Under the pieces are notes generated by a model. It had not been told where the DNA came from, searched no databases, and saw only the letters and a list, made by a program, of their open reading frames with translations. From Paracoccus onubensis (lineage in GTDB: Bacteria; Pseudomonadota; Alphaproteobacteria; Rhodobacterales; Rhodobacteraceae): DNA of 64,000 nt. Where the stretch lies: assembly GCF_003591515.1 (NCBI RefSeq), contig NZ_QZCG01000014.1, forward strand, positions 81,141 to 145,140. Direction: 5' to 3'. The number at the start of each line of letters is the position of its first letter. Within the stretch, counting starts at the first letter, position 1. A program made the translations under genes and the position numbers. Shown piece after piece: positions 52,376-61,183 of this stretch.

Positions 52376-52843
52376 TTATTCCGCCGCAGCCGGCAAAACC
52401 ACCTTGCCGCCCGCCTTTTCGACCGCTTCAACAGCCGATTTCGACGCGCCGGTCACGGTGATGTTAAGCTTGGCTTTCAGCTCACCCTTGGCCAGCAGAC
52501 GAACACCGTCCAGCTTGCGGCGAACAACCCCGGCCTCGACCAGGGCGTCTTCGGTCACATCGGCCTTGGCGTCCAGCTTGCCCGAATCGATGAAGGCCTG
52601 AAGCTGGCCAAGATTGATAACGGCGAATTTCTTGGCGTTCGGCGCGGTGAAGCCGCGCTTCGGCAGGCGCCGATACAGCGGCATCTGGCCGCCTTCGTAC
52701 CCGTTCAGAGCAACGCCCGAACGCGATTTCTGGCCCTTGATGCCCCGGCCGGCGGTTTTACCCTTGCCCGAACCGGGACCACGCGCGACACGTTTCTTCG
52801 TGCGGTTCGCACCTTCGTTATCGCGGATTTCATGCAGTTTCAT
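52376..52843 (-). CDS. rplO: 50S ribosomal protein L15
   Basis: The 155-residue protein begins MKLHEIRDNEGA and has the L15 signature RVARGPGSGKGKTAGRGIKGQKSR plus GGQMPLYRRLPKRGF. The ATG at 52843 follows AAGGAGAAGCG; the longer in-frame start at 52930 is not supported. It normally follows rpmD, but here it heads its own transcript, divergent from rpmC. Confidence 0.97.
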   Translation of the reverse strand: MKLHEIRDNEGANRTKKRVARGPGSGKGKTAGRGIKGQKSRSGVALNGYEGGQMPLYRRLPKRGFTAPNAKKFAVINLGQLQAFIDSGKLDAKADVTEDALVEAGVVRRKLDGVRLLAKGELKAKLNITVTGASKSAVEAVEKAGGKVVLPAAAE

Positions 52844-53198
52844 ATCGCTTCTCCTTGGCCGGACACATCCCCGAAGCGAAACAGGACGGACACGGCATTT
52901 TCTGATTGCTGAGTCGGCCTTGACGGCCACCGCGGGTCAGTAGCGGATGGGACGGTACTGGTCAAGAGGCGGTTGATCGGGAGCCTCTCCCGTGATAGGT
53001 CCGTACCCGTCGAAGCGCGGCCCCATATATGTAGCACAGCACCTGCATCGCGTGAATATATCACCGATTGCAGGATTTCCCTGTTGCAATGCACATCTCA
53101 TGGGTGTAATCGCGCAGCTTCATCACGAACTCCACCGGGAATCAGGGTGGCCTTGGCAATCAGGGGCCCTCCGGTGATGTTGGAAAGGAATAAGCGCG
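52844..53198. promoter_or_regulatory. Divergent promoter region between rplO and rpmC
   Basis: These 355 bases contain no gene but must drive both ribosomal transcripts. Candidates: minus strand TTCACG with TACATA 17 bases on (about 53026-53054); plus strand TTGCAA with TAATCG 17 bases on (about 53084-53112). Both are weak matches. No remnant of rplP, the usual gene before rpmC, was found. Confidence 0.45.
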
Positions 53199-53405
53199 AT
53201 GGATGCGCAGGAACTGAAAGCAAAGACCCCGGACGAGTTGAAGGATCAGCTTGTCGCGTTGAAGAAGGAAGCGTTCAATCTTCGCTTCCAGCAGGCGAAC
53301 AGCCAGCTTGAAAACACCGCCCGTATGCGTGCCGTGCGCCGTGACGTTGCGCGTGTGAAAACCGTTCTGAATCAGAAAGCGGCGGAAGCCGCGGCGTCAA
53401 ACTAA
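53199..53405 (+). CDS. rpmC: 50S ribosomal protein L29
   Basis: The 68-residue protein has ELKAKTPDELKDQLVALKKEAFNLRFQQA, the L29 helical hairpin, and RVKTVLNQK. A GGAAAGGAAT site precedes the ATG. It heads the plus-strand block, with rpsQ 12 bases downstream. rplP, which usually precedes it, is absent. Confidence 0.96.
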   Translation: MDAQELKAKTPDELKDQLVALKKEAFNLRFQQANSQLENTARMRAVRRDVARVKTVLNQKAAEAAASN

Positions 53406-53417
53406 GGAGTCTGGCTC

Positions 53418-53663
53418 ATGCCCAAACGCATCCTGCAAGGCCGTGTGACCAGCGACAAGAACGATCAGACCGTCACGGTTCTGGTCGAGCGCCGCTTCAA
53501 GCATCCGCTGCTGCACAAAACCGTTCGCTCGTCGAAGAAATACCGCGCTCATGACGCGGAAAACCAGTTCAAGGTTGGTGACATAGTTCGCATCGTCGAA
53601 TGTGCGCCGGTCTCGAAGACGAAACGCTGGGCCGTTCTCACGGATGAGGCCGCTTCGGCGTAA
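53418..53663 (+). CDS. rpsQ: 30S ribosomal protein S17
   Basis: The 81-residue protein has the S17 signature KRILQGRVTSDKNDQTVTVL, then SKKYRAHDAEN and GDIVRIVECAPVSKTKRW. It is standard length and behind a clear AAGGAG site. Confidence 0.97.
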   Translation: MPKRILQGRVTSDKNDQTVTVLVERRFKHPLLHKTVRSSKKYRAHDAENQFKVGDIVRIVECAPVSKTKRWAVLTDEAASA

Positions 53664-53732
53664 CCTCTGCCAGTAACTTAATCGAAACCCTGGGGCCGGA
53701 ATGGCCGGTCCCCAAAGGTCGGGAGAAACCAA

Positions 53733-54101
53733 ATGATCCAGATGCAGACCAATCTGGATGTTGCTGACAACTCCGGCGCGCGCCGGGTGCAGTGCATCAA
53801 GGTCCTGGGTGGTTCGCACCGTCGCTATGCGTCGGTGGGCGACATTATCGTCGTTTCCGTCAAGGAAGCCATCCCACGGGGCCGCGTGAAGAAAGGTGAC
53901 GTCCGCAAGGCCGTCGTCGTTCGGACCGCAAAGGAAGTGAAGCGCGAAGACGGAACCTCGATCCGCTTCGACCGCAACGCCGCCGTCATCCTGAACAACC
54001 AGGGCGAGCCGGTCGGAACCCGTATCTTCGGGCCGGTCGTGCGTGAGCTGCGCGCCAAGAACTTCATGAAGATCATCTCGCTTGCTCCGGAGGTGCTGTA
54101 A
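53733..54101 (+). CDS. rplN: 50S ribosomal protein L14
   Basis: The 122-residue protein has MIQMQTNLDVADNSGARRVQ, GSHRRYASVGDIIVVSVKEA and VGTRIFGPVVRELRAKNFMK, all standard L14 motifs. Its stop overlaps the rplX start by one base (TAATG). Confidence 0.98.
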   Translation: MIQMQTNLDVADNSGARRVQCIKVLGGSHRRYASVGDIIVVSVKEAIPRGRVKKGDVRKAVVVRTAKEVKREDGTSIRFDRNAAVILNNQGEPVGTRIFGPVVRELRAKNFMKIISLAPEVL

Positions 54102-54406
54102 TGGCTGCCAAGCTGAAAAAGGGCGACAAGGTCGTCGTGCTGGCCGGTAAGGACAAGGGCAAGCAGGGCGAGATCACCACTGTCATGCCCAAGGTGAACA
54201 AGGCCATCGTTGACGGCATCAATATCGCGATCCGTCATCAGCGTCAGACCCAGACTTCGCAAGGCGGCCGCACGCCGAAGGCGATGCCGATCGATCTGTC
54301 GAATCTGGCTCTGCTGGACAAGAACGGCAAAGCGACCCGTGTCGGCTTCCGCGAGGAAGACGGCAAGAAGGTCCGTTTCGCCAAGACCACGGGAGACGTG
54401 ATCTGA
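54101..54406 (+). CDS. rplX: 50S ribosomal protein L24
   Basis: The 101-residue protein has the KOW motif KKGDKVVVLAGKDKGKQGEI and GINIAIRHQRQTQTSQGG. The last base of its stop is the first of the rplE start (TGATG), giving tight coupling. Confidence 0.97.
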   Translation: MAAKLKKGDKVVVLAGKDKGKQGEITTVMPKVNKAIVDGINIAIRHQRQTQTSQGGRTPKAMPIDLSNLALLDKNGKATRVGFREEDGKKVRFAKTTGDVI

Positions 54407-54966
54407 TGCTGGACGATGCAAAATACACTCCGCGTCTCAAGGCGTATTTCCGCGAGACGATCAAAGCCGCGCTCAAGGAAGAGTTCGGCTACAAGAACGA
54501 CATGCAGATTCCACGTCTGGACAAGATCGTCCTGAACATGGGCATCGGCGAGGCCGTCAAGGACACCAAGAAGGTCAAGCAGGGCGCAGAAGAGCTTTCG
54601 CTGATCGCCGGTCAGAAGGCCGTGATCACCAAGGCGAAGAACTCGATCGCCGGCTTCCGTGTCCGCGAGGAAATGCCGCTGGGTGCCAAGGTCACGCTGC
54701 GCGGCGACCGGATGTACGAATTCCTGGATCGCCTGATCAATATCGCGCTGCCCCGCGTCCGCGACTTCCGCGGCGTGAAAGGCACGTCGTTCGACGGCCG
54801 TGGCAATTACGCCATGGGCCTCAAGGAACATATCGTGTTCCCGGAAATCAACTTCGATCAGGTCGACGAAGTTCTGGGAATGGACATCATCATCTGCACC
54901 ACCGCGAAGACCGACGCGGAAGCGAAATCGCTGTTGAAGGCATTCAACATGCCGTTCAACAGCTGA
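54406..54966 (+). CDS. rplE: 50S ribosomal protein L5
   Basis: The 186-residue protein has IPRLDKIVLNMGIGEAV, GQKAVITKAKNSIAGFRVRE and GNYAMGLKEHIVFPEI, standard for L5. It lies at the central protuberance and binds 5S rRNA. Confidence 0.98.
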   Translation: MLDDAKYTPRLKAYFRETIKAALKEEFGYKNDMQIPRLDKIVLNMGIGEAVKDTKKVKQGAEELSLIAGQKAVITKAKNSIAGFRVREEMPLGAKVTLRGDRMYEFLDRLINIALPRVRDFRGVKGTSFDGRGNYAMGLKEHIVFPEINFDQVDEVLGMDIIICTTAKTDAEAKSLLKAFNMPFNS

Positions 54967-54984
54967 TCGCGGAGGGAAGAAGAT

Positions 54985-55290
54985 ATGGCAAAAAAATCGA
55001 TGGTAGAGCGCGAAAGAAAACGTGCGCGCATGGTTCAGAAATACGCTGCGAAGCGGGCTGAACTGAACGAGATCATCAAGGATCAGTCCCGCCCGATGGA
55101 AGAGCGTTTCAAGGCCACGCTGAAGCTGGCCGAACTGCCGCGCAATTCCTCGGCGACACGCCTGCACAACCGCTGCCAACTCAGCGGCCGTCCGCATGCG
55201 TATTACCGCAAACTCAAGCTGTCGCGGATCGCGCTGCGGGACCTTGGCTCGAACGGCCAGATCCCCGGCATGGTCAAGTCGAGCTGGTAA
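54985..55290 (+). CDS. rpsN: 30S ribosomal protein S14
   Basis: The 101-residue protein is the long, zinc-free form of S14: KKSMVERERKRARMVQKYA, NSSATRLHNRCQLSGRPHAY and SRIALRDLGSNGQIPGMVKS. A GGAGGGAAG site precedes the start. Confidence 0.98.
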   Translation: MAKKSMVERERKRARMVQKYAAKRAELNEIIKDQSRPMEERFKATLKLAELPRNSSATRLHNRCQLSGRPHAYYRKLKLSRIALRDLGSNGQIPGMVKSSW

Positions 55291-55300
55291 GGGGGCAACG

Positions 55301-55699
55301 ATGTCGATGAACGATCCTCTCGGCGATATGCTGACCCGCATCCGCAATGCTCAGATGCGCGGCAAATCGACCGTCCGCACTCCTGCCTCCAAGCTTCGTG
55401 CCTGGGTTCTGGATGTGCTGCAATCCGAAGGTTACATCCGCGGCTACGAGGAAGTGACCACCGATGCCGGCCATAAAGAGCTGGAAATCGGCCTGAAGTA
55501 TTTCGACGGCACTCCGGTCATCCGGGAATTGTCGCGCGTTTCGAAACCTGGCCGCCGCGTTTACGCCGGCGCCAAGGAAATCCCGCAGGTCCGTCAGGGT
55601 CTGGGCGTTTCGATCGTGTCGACTCCGAAAGGTGTCATGTCGGATGCAGCGGCTCGCAACGCCAATGTTGGCGGCGAAGTCCTCTGCCAGGTATTCTAA
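55301..55699 (+). CDS. rpsH: 30S ribosomal protein S8
   Basis: The 132-residue protein has NDPLGDMLTRIRNAQMRGK, SKPGRRVYAGAKEIPQV and a C-terminus GVMSDAAARNANVGGEVLC. The ATG at 55301 has AAGGGGG upstream; an alternative ATG lies two codons on. The frame upstream to 55196 is a shadow of rpsN. S8 is a known translational repressor of the spc operon in E. coli. Confidence 0.97.
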   Translation: MSMNDPLGDMLTRIRNAQMRGKSTVRTPASKLRAWVLDVLQSEGYIRGYEEVTTDAGHKELEIGLKYFDGTPVIRELSRVSKPGRRVYAGAKEIPQVRQGLGVSIVSTPKGVMSDAAARNANVGGEVLCQVF

Positions 55700-55711
55700 G
55701 GAGGGCAGCAG

Positions 55712-56245
55712 ATGTCTCGGATTGGTAAAAGACCGGTCGAACTGCCCAAGGGCGTGACGGCCGAAATCAAGGGCCAGACCATCGAGGTCAAGGGACCGAA
55801 AGGCACCCGCAGCTTCACGGCGACCGACGATGTGGATCTGGTTCTGGAAGAAGGCGCGGTGTCGGTAAAACCCCGCGGCCTGTCCAAGCGTGCGCGCCAG
55901 CAATGGGGCATGACGCGGAGCATGGTCGCGAACCTGACGCAGGGTGTCTCGGAAGGCTTCAAGAAAGAGCTTGAGATCCAGGGCGTTGGCTATCGTGCGC
56001 AGATGCAGGGCAAAACCCTGAAACTGTCGCTTGGCTATAGCCACGAGGTGAATTTCGAAACGCCAGAGGGCGTGACGATCACCGCACCCAAGCAGACCGA
56101 AGTGATTGTGGAAGGTATTGACCAGCAGCTTGTCGGACAAGTCGCGGCCAATATTCGCGAATGGCGCCAGCCAGAGCCCTATAAGGGCAAAGGCATCCGC
56201 TACAAGGGCGAATTTATCCTCCGCAAGGAAGGCAAGAAGAAGTAA
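55712..56245 (+). CDS. rplF: 50S ribosomal protein L6
   Basis: The 177-residue protein has SRIGKRPVELPKGVTAEI, GVGYRAQMQGKTLKLSLGYSH and the signature PEPYKGKGIRYKGE. It follows rpsH by 12 bases behind AAGGAGG. Confidence 0.98.
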   Translation: MSRIGKRPVELPKGVTAEIKGQTIEVKGPKGTRSFTATDDVDLVLEEGAVSVKPRGLSKRARQQWGMTRSMVANLTQGVSEGFKKELEIQGVGYRAQMQGKTLKLSLGYSHEVNFETPEGVTITAPKQTEVIVEGIDQQLVGQVAANIREWRQPEPYKGKGIRYKGEFILRKEGKKK

Positions 56246-56257
56246 GGGGCGCATGAA

Positions 56258-56617
56258 ATGGCACTGAAAAAGCAAAAGCTGTTCCAGAAACGCCGCTTGC
56301 GCGTCAGGAACAAATTGCGGGCCGAAGGCAATGGCCGCCCGCGTCTGTCCGTCCACCGGTCGAACAAGAACATCTCGGTTCAGGTCATCGACGATCTGAA
56401 CGGCGTAACGGTCGCTTCGGCCAGCTCGCTCGAGAAGGATCTGGGCGTCCTGGGCAAAAACAACGTCGAAGCCGCCGCGAAAATCGGCACGGCGATCGCG
56501 GAACGCGCGAAGAAGGCCGGTGTCGAAGAGGTTGTCTTCGACCGTGGCGGCTTCCTGTTCCACGGTAAAGTCAAGGCTTTGGCCGACGCTGCCCGTGAAG
56601 GCGGGTTGAAGTTCTGA
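56258..56617 (+). CDS. rplR: 50S ribosomal protein L18
   Basis: The 119-residue protein has RRLRVRNKLRAEGNGRPRLS, HRSNKNISVQVIDD and VVFDRGGFLFHGKVKALADA, standard L18 motifs. It binds 5S rRNA with L5. A 122-base gap follows before rpsE, longer than other gaps in this block. Confidence 0.97.
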   Translation: MALKKQKLFQKRRLRVRNKLRAEGNGRPRLSVHRSNKNISVQVIDDLNGVTVASASSLEKDLGVLGKNNVEAAAKIGTAIAERAKKAGVEEVVFDRGGFLFHGKVKALADAAREGGLKF

Positions 56618-56739
56618 TCTCTGCGGGTGGCGGCTGCGCCACCCCGATGATCCGGGAGCAAGGGCCATCCGGCCGCAATCGCTCACCTGGATTGATGAAA
56701 ACGGCGTGAATTTGCGCCAGCTTGATAAGGATATGCCAT

Positions 56740-57321
56740 ATGGCAGAACGTGAAAACCGCCGGGGCCGCCGCGAAGAGCGCGAGGAAACCCCAGAATTCG
56801 CCGATCGTCTTGTGGCGATCAACCGCGTGTCGAAAACCGTCAAGGGTGGTAAGCGCTTCGGCTTTGCCGCTCTGGTGGTTGTCGGCGATCAGCGGGGCCG
56901 CGTGGGCTTCGGCAAGGGCAAGGCCAAAGAGGTCCCCGAGGCGATCCGCAAGGCAACTGAACAAGCCAAGCGCAATCTGGTCCGCGTGCCTCTGCGCGAA
57001 GGCCGGACGCTGCACCACGATATCGAAGGCCGTCATGGCGCCGGTAAAGTCGTGATGCGGACCGCCGTTCCGGGTACCGGCATCATCGCCGGTGGTCCGA
57101 TGCGTGCCGTGTTCGAGATGCTGGGTGTTCAGGACGTCGTGGCGAAATCGATGGGGTCGCAAAACCCTTACAACATGATCCGCGCCACGCTGGACGGGCT
57201 GAAGAAGAACAACAGCCCGCGTTCGGTCGCGCAGCGTCGTGGCAAGAAAGTTGCCGACATCCTGCAATCCAACGACAAGCCGGCAGCCGAGGCACCCGCC
57301 GAAGCCGCAGCTGAAGCGTAA
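56740..57321 (+). CDS. rpsE: 30S ribosomal protein S5
   Basis: The 193-residue protein has FADRLVAINRVSKTVKGGKR and FGFAALVVVGDQRGRVGFG, the S5 double-stranded RNA-binding region, plus HDIEGRHGAGKVVMRTA. It ends in an Ala/Glu-rich tail. The ATG at 56740 follows AAGGATATGCC; the start six codons upstream is less likely. Confidence 0.97.
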   Translation: MAERENRRGRREEREETPEFADRLVAINRVSKTVKGGKRFGFAALVVVGDQRGRVGFGKGKAKEVPEAIRKATEQAKRNLVRVPLREGRTLHHDIEGRHGAGKVVMRTAVPGTGIIAGGPMRAVFEMLGVQDVVAKSMGSQNPYNMIRATLDGLKKNNSPRSVAQRRGKKVADILQSNDKPAAEAPAEAAAEA

Positions 57322-57336
57322 GGAGGCAAGGATATC

Positions 57337-57531
57337 ATGGCCAACAAGAAAACCATTGTCGTCAAGCAGATCGGCTCTCCGATCCGCCGCCCTGCCGAAC
57401 AGCGCGCGACGCTGAAAGGGCTGGGTCTGAACAAGATGCATCGCACCCGCGAGCTGGAGGATACTCCGGCAGTCCGCGGCATGGTCAACAAGATCCCGCA
57501 TCTGGTGACGATTATCGAAGAACGCGGCTGA
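57337..57531 (+). CDS. rpmD: 50S ribosomal protein L30
   Basis: The 64-residue protein has IVVKQIGSPIRRPAEQRATL, KGLGLNKMHRTRELEDTPAV and GMVNKIPHLV. It ends the plus-strand block and is followed by a terminator, whereas in the usual order rplO comes next on the same strand. Confidence 0.97.
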   Translation: MANKKTIVVKQIGSPIRRPAEQRATLKGLGLNKMHRTRELEDTPAVRGMVNKIPHLVTIIEERG

Positions 57532-57560
57532 TCCCAACCGGATCAGGCGAAGCAATCAGG

Positions 57561-57588
57561 CGCTCCGGTTTTTCCGGGGCGTTTTTTT
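57561..57588 (+). terminator. Terminator after rpmD
   Basis: The eight-base stem CGCTCCGG / CCGGGGCG with a five-T loop is followed by seven T, 30 bases after the rpmD stop. It marks the end of the rpmC-rpmD transcript. Confidence 0.85.
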
Positions 57589-57829
57589 GTGCGAGGTAAT
57601 CACCCGCCCCAGCCGTCTCCCCGCCCGGAATCAAGGGCTGCAGGCCCGCCGGGCAGCGTCCGACCGCGCCCCGTCACGCGAATGCGTGCAAAGCACGACG
57701 GGCGAGCGCTTTGGTGACGTTATCCTGTGGGCTCAGCGTCATGCGAGGTTGCACCATAAAGTGAAGCCCGCAGCTGCCGGGATGCCCAGCCTGCAGTCGG
57801 AAGCTGCCCGGCTCGGTTGCCTTCAGAAA
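57589..57829. other. Gap between rpmD terminator and alpha/beta hydrolase
   Basis: These 241 bases hold no convincing gene; open frames here have no ribosome site or family similarity. This is one edge of the rearranged ribosomal block. No IS end, integrase or ribosomal gene remnant was recognised. Confidence 0.5.
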
Positions 57830-58573
57830 TCACTGTGGCACAACCTCCGTCACCGCGCCCTCAATTAGCCTCAAACACGCATCCGACGAAAACCGGTGAT
57901 CCGCACCCTTTACCAGCGTCAGGCGGATATCCTCTCCCTCCGCGTGATCCAGAAGGTCCAGCGCCCATTTCACCGGCACATCCTCATCCGCCGTACCTTG
58001 CAGGAAGCGCGTCGGAAGCGGCAGCGGAAGCGGCTGGTTCATCACCAGATGCTCGCGGCCGTTCTCGATCAGCTTGCGGGTAATGACATAGGGTTCATCG
58101 CCATATTCGCTGGGAATTTCGATCCGTCCGTCGCGTATCACCGTATCACGCTGCGCCTCGGTGAAGCCTGCCCAATAGCCCTGCTCACTGAAATCCGGCG
58201 CGGCGGCGATCGTGACCAGACCGGCCACGCGCTGCGGCATCGCCCGCGCCAATAACAGGGCGATCCAGCCGCCCATGCTGGAACCGACAAGCACCTGCGG
58301 CCCCGTGGTGAGCGATGTCAGGACCGCCGCCGCATCGGCAAACCATTCTCCGATGCAGCCATCCTCGAATTCTCCGCTGCTGTCTCCGTGGCCGGAATAG
58401 TCGAAGCGCAGAAATCCCCGCCCCTGCCCTCGCGCCCAGTCATGAAGATGCAGCGCCTTGGTTCCCGTCATGTCGGATTTGAACCCGCCAAGGAAAACGA
58501 TCCCCGGCCCCTTCCCCTTCTGGTGGTTATAGGCAATCCGCCGACCCTGCGGCGTGTCGAGATAATCATTCAT
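57830..58573 (-). CDS. Alpha/beta hydrolase
   Basis: The 247-residue serine hydrolase has the oxyanion segment IVFLGGFKSDM, the YSGHGDSSG motif, the nucleophile elbow VGSSMGGWIALLLA, and the catalytic Asp and His in GTADEDVP and KGADHRFS. It resembles ABHD10-like carboxylesterases; the substrate is unknown. It is divergent from thrS, with 117 bases between the starts. Confidence 0.87.
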   Translation of the reverse strand: MNDYLDTPQGRRIAYNHQKGKGPGIVFLGGFKSDMTGTKALHLHDWARGQGRGFLRFDYSGHGDSSGEFEDGCIGEWFADAAAVLTSLTTGPQVLVGSSMGGWIALLLARAMPQRVAGLVTIAAAPDFSEQGYWAGFTEAQRDTVIRDGRIEIPSEYGDEPYVITRKLIENGREHLVMNQPLPLPLPTRFLQGTADEDVPVKWALDLLDHAEGEDIRLTLVKGADHRFSSDACLRLIEGAVTEVVPQ

Positions 58574-58690
58574 TTACCGTCCCCTCATATCCATGCCCAT
58601 CTTGACAGTTTTCACCCAGAGGTCCATGTGGCCAATTCATCAAACCCGCAACCGGGCGTTCCGTGGGCGCCAAACCGACGAGGAGGACAT

Positions 58691-60640
58691 ATGTCCCAGA
58701 TCACCCTCTCTTTCCCCGATGGCAATTCACGCGATTATCCCGCAGGCGTCACCGCCGCCGAAGTCGCCGAAAGCATCGCCCCCAGCCTTGCGAAGAAAGC
58801 GATTTCGGCCAGTCTGGATGGCCGTCATATCGATCTTGCATGGCCCATCGACGCCTCGGGCGAGATCACCATCAACACGCTGAAGGACGAAGAACCGGCG
58901 CTTGAACTGATCCGCCACGATTTCGCCCATGTCATGGCGCGCGCCGTGCAGGAGATCTGGCCGGACGTCAAAGTCACCATCGGCCCGGTGCGCGATTATG
59001 GCTGGTTCTATGATTTCGACCGCGCCGAGCCCTTCACGCCCGAAGATCTGGGCCGTATCGAAGCGAAGATGAAGCAGATCATAGCCGCCCGCGACCCGGT
59101 CCGCACCGAGGTCTGGGACCGCGACCGTGCCATCGCCTATTACAAGGAACGGGGCGAGCCGTTCAAACTGGAACTGATCGACCGCATCCCCGAAGGCGAG
59201 GATCTGCGGATGTATTGGCATGGCGACTGGCAGGATCTGTGCCGTGGTCCGCATTTGCAGCATACCGGGCAATTGCCCGCCGATGCTTTCAAACTGACCC
59301 ATGTCGCAGGCGCCTATTGGCTGGGCGATTCTGACCGGCCCATGCTACAGCGCATCTACGGCATCGCCTTTCGCAACAAGGCCGATCTGAAGGCGCATCT
59401 GACAATGCTGGAAGAGGCGGCGAAGCGCGATCACCGCAAGCTGGGCCGCGAGATGGAACTGTTCCATTTCCAGGAAGAAGCGCCGGGCATGGTGTTCTGG
59501 CATCCCAATGGCTGGACCATCTATCGCGAGTTGGAGGCCTATATGCGCCGCCGCCTCATCAGGGCCGGGTACAAGGAAATCAAGACACCGCAGGTCGTGG
59601 ATCGCGTCCTGTGGGAGAAGTCTGGCCATTGGGAAGCTTACCGCGAGAATATGTTCATCGTCGAGGTGGACGAGGAAGGCGCGAAGGAAAAGCGCATCAA
59701 TGCGCTAAAGCCGATGAACTGCCCCTGCCATGTGCAGGTTTATAATCAGGGCCTGAAATCCTATCGCGACCTGCCGCTGCGGCTGGCCGAGTTCGGATCC
59801 TGCCACCGCTATGAAAGCTCGGGCTCGATGCACGGGCTGATGCGTGTGCGCGGTTTCGTGCAGGATGATGCGCATATTTTCTGTACCGAAGATCAGATCG
59901 AGACCGAATGCGCCAGGTTTCTTGACCTGCTCGGCTCGGTCTATTCGGATCTCGGTTTCCAGAAATTCGACATCAAACTGTCCACCCGCCCGGAAACCCG
60001 CGTCGGTTCGGACGAGATCTGGGACAAGGCGGAATCCGCGCTTGAGGCGGCGATCCTCAAGGTTCGCAACGATTTCACCATCGATCCGGGCGAAGGGGCG
60101 TTTTATGGCCCTAAACTGGATTTCAAACTGACCGACGCGATCGGGCGCGAGTGGCAATGCGGGACATTCCAGGCGGATTTCAACCTTCCGGTCCGGCTTG
60201 ACGCCGAATATATCGGCGAGGATGGCGGCAAACATCGCCCCGTCATGCTGCACCGCGCCATTCTTGGCAGTTTCGAGCGTTTCCTTGGCATCCTGATCGA
60301 AAACTATGCAGGGAAGCTGCCGCTGTGGCTGGCTCCGCGGCAAGTCGTGGTAGCGTCCATCGTTTCGGATGCCGACGATTACGTCCATCAGGTCGTCGAT
60401 CGCCTGCGCGCCGCCGGTCTGCGTGCCGAACCAGATACGCGGAACGAGAAGATCAATTACAAAGTTCGCGAACATTCCGTCGGAAAAGTGCCTGCGATCC
60501 TTGCCATTGGCATGAAAGAGGTAGAGGCTGGAACCGTGTCGCTGCGCCGACTCGACAGTCAGGGCAGCCGCACATTGTCTTTGGAAGACGTCGTGGCGGA
60601 ACTTTCCGCCGAAGCAGCGCCCCCCGATCTGCGCGGATAG
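58691..60640 (+). CDS. thrS: Threonine--tRNA ligase
   Basis: The 649-residue enzyme has an N-terminal TGS domain (ITLSFPDGNSRDYPAGVTAAE), the editing (SAD) domain with HDFAHVMARAVQ and DLCRGPHL, and the class II catalytic core with motif 2 FGSCHRYESSGSMHGLMRVR and zinc ligands in MNCPCH. Motif 3 is HRAILGSFERFLG, followed by the anticodon-binding domain. The start at 58691 has the strong site GAGGAGG; the frame open upstream to 58388 has no family similarity. Confidence 0.97.
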   Translation: MSQITLSFPDGNSRDYPAGVTAAEVAESIAPSLAKKAISASLDGRHIDLAWPIDASGEITINTLKDEEPALELIRHDFAHVMARAVQEIWPDVKVTIGPVRDYGWFYDFDRAEPFTPEDLGRIEAKMKQIIAARDPVRTEVWDRDRAIAYYKERGEPFKLELIDRIPEGEDLRMYWHGDWQDLCRGPHLQHTGQLPADAFKLTHVAGAYWLGDSDRPMLQRIYGIAFRNKADLKAHLTMLEEAAKRDHRKLGREMELFHFQEEAPGMVFWHPNGWTIYRELEAYMRRRLIRAGYKEIKTPQVVDRVLWEKSGHWEAYRENMFIVEVDEEGAKEKRINALKPMNCPCHVQVYNQGLKSYRDLPLRLAEFGSCHRYESSGSMHGLMRVRGFVQDDAHIFCTEDQIETECARFLDLLGSVYSDLGFQKFDIKLSTRPETRVGSDEIWDKAESALEAAILKVRNDFTIDPGEGAFYGPKLDFKLTDAIGREWQCGTFQADFNLPVRLDAEYIGEDGGKHRPVMLHRAILGSFERFLGILIENYAGKLPLWLAPRQVVVASIVSDADDYVHQVVDRLRAAGLRAEPDTRNEKINYKVREHSVGKVPAILAIGMKEVEAGTVSLRRLDSQGSRTLSLEDVVAELSAEAAPPDLRG

Positions 60641-60886
60641 GGGGCGAAAGTGACGAAATCGGCGGCAAAAATGGCTGAATTGCGCCGCTGACATGAAAAC
60701 TTCATGCCTATGTCGCTGGGAGCGTCGCTTTCCGGCTTGTGTTTTTTTGTGATTCGTTCATGGTGGAAAGGCGTGAGCGACAGACTTTCTACCGCCTCCC
60801 GATCATGGGCAGCCGGCAAGACTGAAAGCATGGCTGCACGGCCCGCGGGCAATATCGCCTCGGGAAATTGCGAAGGAGAGACGGTT
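60641..60886 (+). promoter_or_regulatory. Upstream region of the cold-shock gene
   Basis: These 246 bases separate thrS and the cold-shock gene and contain no supported gene. Cold-shock genes often have long regulatory 5' leaders; a promoter could not be placed with confidence, and no clear thrS terminator was seen. Confidence 0.3.
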
Positions 60887-61093
60887 ATGGCAACCGGAAC
60901 GGTAAAATGGTTCAACGGCACCAAGGGCTATGGTTTCATCGCCCCTGATGACGGCGGCAAGGATGTGTTCGTGCATATCTCCGCAGTCGAACGTGCCGGT
61001 CTGACCGGATTGCAGGACAATCAGAAAGTCGAATACGAGCTGCAATCGGGCCGCGATGGCCGCGCATCGGCCAGCGATCTGCGTCTGCTCTGA
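60887..61093 (+). CDS. Cold-shock family protein
   Basis: The 68-residue protein is a single cold-shock domain with the RNP1 motif KGYGFIAPDD and RNP2-like DVFVHISAV. It binds single-stranded RNA and DNA and probably acts as an RNA chaperone. The ATG at 60887 follows GAAGGAGAG and begins the domain (MATGTVKWFN). It is flanked by its own terminator. Confidence 0.95.
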   Translation: MATGTVKWFNGTKGYGFIAPDDGGKDVFVHISAVERAGLTGLQDNQKVEYELQSGRDGRASASDLRLL

Positions 61094-61114
61094 TTCTGCC
61101 AGACAGGTTTTCGG

Positions 61115-61143
61115 AACGGCCCGTTTGCGCGGGCCGTTTTTCT
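61115..61143 (+). terminator. Terminator after the cold-shock gene
   Basis: The stem AACGGCCCG / CGGGCCGTT with a six-base loop is followed by a T-rich tail (TTTC), 21 bases after the stop. Confidence 0.85.
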
Positions 61144-61183
61144 TTGCTTTAACCCGGATCGTCCGAATAACCGGGGAGCCGTC

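Noticed and set aside
52973..53311. Frames crossing the rplO-rpmC gap
   Set aside because: They overlap rpmC in another frame and show no similarity to rplP or any other ribosomal protein.
57587..57868. 93-codon plus-strand frame after the rpmD terminator
   Set aside because: No ribosome site, biased composition and overlap with the 3' end of the convergent hydrolase gene.
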